64,000 bases of DNA from Prevotella bivia DSM 20514 (GTDB lineage: Bacteria > Bacteroidota > Bacteroidia > Bacteroidales > Bacteroidaceae): positions 1,326,975 through 1,390,974 of the forward strand of contig NZ_JH660660.1 of the NCBI RefSeq assembly GCF_000262545.1, given 5' to 3'. Positions 62,679 to 64,000 of this stretch are shown here, piece after piece. The notes beneath the pieces were generated by a model. The model ran no database searches, had not been told where the DNA came from, and worked only from the letters and a program-made list of their open reading frames with translations. A program made the position numbers and the translations under genes. Every line of letters starts with the position of its first letter. Positions within the stretch are counted from its first letter, which is position 1.

Positions 62679-63073
62679 AGCTCCTCAAATAAAGTTTGAC
62701 CATCACCCATATATCCTTTAAGGACACCATCCTTGTAGGCGTTGAGCCGTTGTAGGGCTTCCACTCGTCTGAAACCCTTGAAGGAGGCACGTCCGCTCTT
62801 GATGGCGACGTAAAGTCCCTTGAACGGATAGGCAACGTGGTTGCATGATATATACCTGAACGGGATTGCGTTGGTGTCCCTCCATCGGGCAAGGGATGCC
62901 CGCGAAATGCCCAAGAGTCTGATGACGTCGGAGGAACTGAGTTCCATCTTATCCTCCAAAACGGAATAATCGCGTCTCATTTCCACGATAAAGCCGGCTA
63001 TCCGCTCCATGTCGTTCCTTAGTGAGCGTAACTCTGCAATTACCGTCTTTTGTAAATTGTCTTCTTCTGTCAT
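62675..63073 (-). CDS. HTH protein of the right-end operon
   Basis: This 132-residue protein starts with a coiled helix (VIAELRSLRNDMERIAGFIV). An HTH follows (SSSDVIRLLGISRASLARWR), with the wing region PFRYISCNHVAYPFKGLYVA. It is of the excisionase/MerR-like class. Position directly before the primase-helicase is typical of Bacteroidales mobilizable elements. The operon starts with the gene at 63541. Confidence 0.78.
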   Translation of the reverse strand: MTEEDNLQKTVIAELRSLRNDMERIAGFIVEMRRDYSVLEDKMELSSSDVIRLLGISRASLARWRDTNAIPFRYISCNHVAYPFKGLYVAIKSGRASFKGFRRVEALQRLNAYKDGVLKGYMGDGQTLFEEL

Positions 63074-63124
63074 ATGCCACTTCTCTTTTCAGTTTAGGAT
63101 TGAATAGTTGCTCTCCGTGGATTA

Positions 63125-63541
63125 TCATCCGTCTGGAAATTCAGAGTCCTTCCCCAATTGGTGCAATAACTGCATAAGATGCTGCTTAAATCTTCTACTG
63201 TCCAGCTTGCACAGCCGATTGAGAATGACGATGAGATCTTCCTGCTCCATTGTGGAGAAGCGAAGGCTTTTATGGGGCGTGGTTGCTATCATGGACTCAA
63301 TCATACCCTTGGGGAGATGTATCAAGAGCACGTCCATATCGAAGGCTGCCGCACATCTTGCATAAGTGTTGATACGAAGGTCGGTCTGCATCTTGCAGTG
63401 TTTCATAAAGTTGGAATATTCCATATTGGCATAGCCTGCCCTTAGCTTGCAGTTTTTGCTGGCGGAGAGCATGATTTCAAGTGTCGGAAGTACAACGTAG
63501 AATTTTGCATTACTTCCGGAGTTTTGTTTCTTTGTATTCAT
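63125..63541 (-). CDS. Unknown small protein, first gene of the right-end operon
   Basis: The 138-residue soluble protein has no domain that I recognise. The N-terminus is Lys/Asn/Ser-rich (MNTKKQNSGSNAKFYVVLPT), the centre contains NMEYSNFMKHCKMQTDLRIN, and the C-terminus is helical and basic (DLIVILNRLCKLDSRRFKQH). It may be a regulator of the operon, given the palindrome upstream. The gap to the next gene is 51 bases. Confidence 0.6.
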   Translation of the reverse strand: MNTKKQNSGSNAKFYVVLPTLEIMLSASKNCKLRAGYANMEYSNFMKHCKMQTDLRINTYARCAAAFDMDVLLIHLPKGMIESMIATTPHKSLRFSTMEQEDLIVILNRLCKLDSRRFKQHLMQLLHQLGKDSEFPDG

Positions 63542-63614
63542 ATGTATCCGTCTTTTTGTTAGAAATAATGCTGCAAAGTTCTTAACAAATAGGGCTTTAG
63601 AAAGAATATTAAAT

Positions 63615-63628
63615 TGCCAATATTGGCA
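63615..63628. promoter_or_regulatory. Palindromic operator candidate upstream of the right-end operon
   Basis: TGCCAATATTGGCA is a perfect 14-bp palindrome 74 bases upstream of the first gene, followed by a further TTGCCA copy. It would lie near the -33 region of that operon. A regulator of the operon could bind here. Confidence 0.4.
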
Positions 63629-63737
63629 TTATATTGCCATTTTGCATTTTTAACATTATGCGTTATTTGTTGCCGTGTTGCCCAATACGTAGGCGAAAAT
63701 ATTGAGCCTGCCATATCAATCACACCTTTGGGACTGT

Positions 63738-63788
63738 CAGTGCATGGTGCAAGGTCTATCTATATATATAGACTTGCACCATGCACTG
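63738..63788. repeat. Very strong palindrome
   Basis: CAGTGCATGGTGCAAG at 63738-63753, followed by TCTAT after one bulged G, pairs with 63768-63788 over 21 positions with a short AT loop. It has no neighbouring gene end on the plus strand and only remote ones on the minus strand. It could be a recombination, replication or transfer site. The remaining bases from 63542 to 63930 contain no gene that I can support. Confidence 0.6.
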
Positions 63789-63931
63789 AAAATTGTAGCC
63801 AAAAGATTTCTAAAACATTTTCCCACAATCATTTGGAGGATGTTCTACTTTTTTGTACTTTTGAACCCAAGAAATGCAAGTGCGCATTTCGGGTAGCAGT
63901 ATCTGCGTGTACTCTCAAAATACTCTGTTGT

Positions 63932-63951
63932 GGCTACAATATGGCTACAAT
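63932..63951 (+). repeat. GGCTACA direct repeat, candidate integrase site (right)
   Basis: GGCTACAAT-AT-GGCTACAAT resembles the repeat at 7938-7955 and is preceded by CAAAATACTCT, close to CAAAATGCTCT there. It may be the right attachment region of the large element, or the arm site of another integrase gene just outside the window. Confidence 0.4.
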
Positions 63952-64000
63952 TAAAAAGGATAAAAAAATAAAAGACTATGATACAAGGAGTTGCAGCGAA
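63941..64000 (+). CDS. Possible start of a gene running off the right edge
   Basis: ATG 63941 opens a frame reading MATIKKDKKIKDYDTRS that is still open at the window edge. Many Bacteroidales integrases begin MATIK, but the residues after it do not look like an integrase arm domain. Only 20 residues are seen, so this may be chance. Confidence 0.2.
   Translation, partial: MATIKKDKKIKDYDTRSCSE

Larger units (their letters stand above)
7938..63951. mobile_element. Conjugative transposon of the CTnDOT/CTnPg type (ends inferred)
   Basis: The span begins with an IntDOT-like integrase and contains TraA-Q, MobA/B/C, DUF3945, topoisomerase III and a DarB-like gene, in an order known from Bacteroidales conjugative transposons. 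The Tn4555-like unit and the cargo block at 41.5-47.4 kb interrupt it. The ends given are the outer GGCTACA repeats. They are a proposal: the primase module at 60.3-63.5 kb could belong to a neighbouring element, in which case the right end lies before 60 kb. Confidence 0.5.

Noticed and set aside
1..64000. CRISPR array, rRNA or tRNA genes
   Set aside because: I saw no regularly spaced repeats with spacers and no recognisable rRNA or tRNA sequence on either strand.

Overview
The window is accessory DNA from a Bacteroidales organism, most plausibly an oral Prevotella/Porphyromonas-type host. The evidence is an almost complete traA-to-traQ set of the CTnDOT type, a cfxA class A beta-lactamase on a Tn4555-like unit, C10 (streptopain/interpain-like) lipoprotein proteases, lipoproteins with short Bacteroidetes lipoboxes, and many promoters of the Bacteroidetes type (TTTG, about 19 bases, TAnnTTTG) instead of sigma70 promoters. 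No rRNA, tRNA or housekeeping gene was seen; nearly everything belongs to nested or abutting mobile elements.

Layout. 1-3.8 kb: end of a first element, with a CHC2/Toprim primase, a VapE-type ATPase and two small excisionase-like HTH proteins, divergent around a palindrome. 4.0-7.1 kb: a three-gene secreted-protease operon made of a C10-like protein that has lost its catalytic residues, a small lipoprotein that may be an inhibitor, and a C10 protease with intact catalytic residues. 7.3-13.7 kb: a RhuM-like gene, then the integrase end of a large conjugative transposon (IntDOT-like integrase, DUF1896, a structured untranslated region, PcfK/PcfJ-like genes and small unknown genes). 13.9-15.5 kb: an AT-rich two-gene cargo cassette of unknown function (DUF6575-like plus a small partner). 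15.6-27.5 kb: the conjugation apparatus on the minus strand (lysozyme, TraQ, O, N, M, L, K, J, I, G, F, E, D, B/C, A). 27.5-31.8 kb: candidate oriT and mobA-mobB-mobC on the plus strand.

A Tn4555-like mobilizable transposon lies at about 31.8-41.1 kb: cfxA, MobV relaxase, oriT-like hairpins, Toprim primase, RepA-like ATPase, excisionase-like HTH, membrane protein, integrase, and a protein with four tandem HTH modules. A cargo block follows at 41.5-47.4 kb: a 57-residue peptide gene, a large lipoprotein, a lipoprotein with a PI-PLC domain, and an isoprenylcysteine-methyltransferase-like membrane enzyme. Two copies of a 32-base imperfect repeat built on a GACCGACGTC core bracket this block. The large transposon resumes at 47.7 kb with DUF3945, topoisomerase III and a 2072-residue methylase-helicase resembling DarB. 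Next is an Abi-family HEPN gene with a structured leader, broken by a complete 1442-bp ISL3/ISAon1-like insertion sequence. The right end holds a second primase-helicase module, a very strong hairpin, and a GGCTACA repeat that resembles the sequence just upstream of the integrase 56 kb away.

How it works together: integrase and HTH/excisionase proteins would excise the elements, MobA/B with topoisomerase and helicase process the DNA, MobC couples it to the Tra channel, and the Tn4555-like unit brings its own relaxase, oriT and replication genes and can borrow that channel to spread cfxA. Exact element ends could not be fixed from sequence alone. No rteA/B/C or tetQ regulatory module and no traP primase were found. 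Gene-family names rest on motif recognition by eye, not on database searches.
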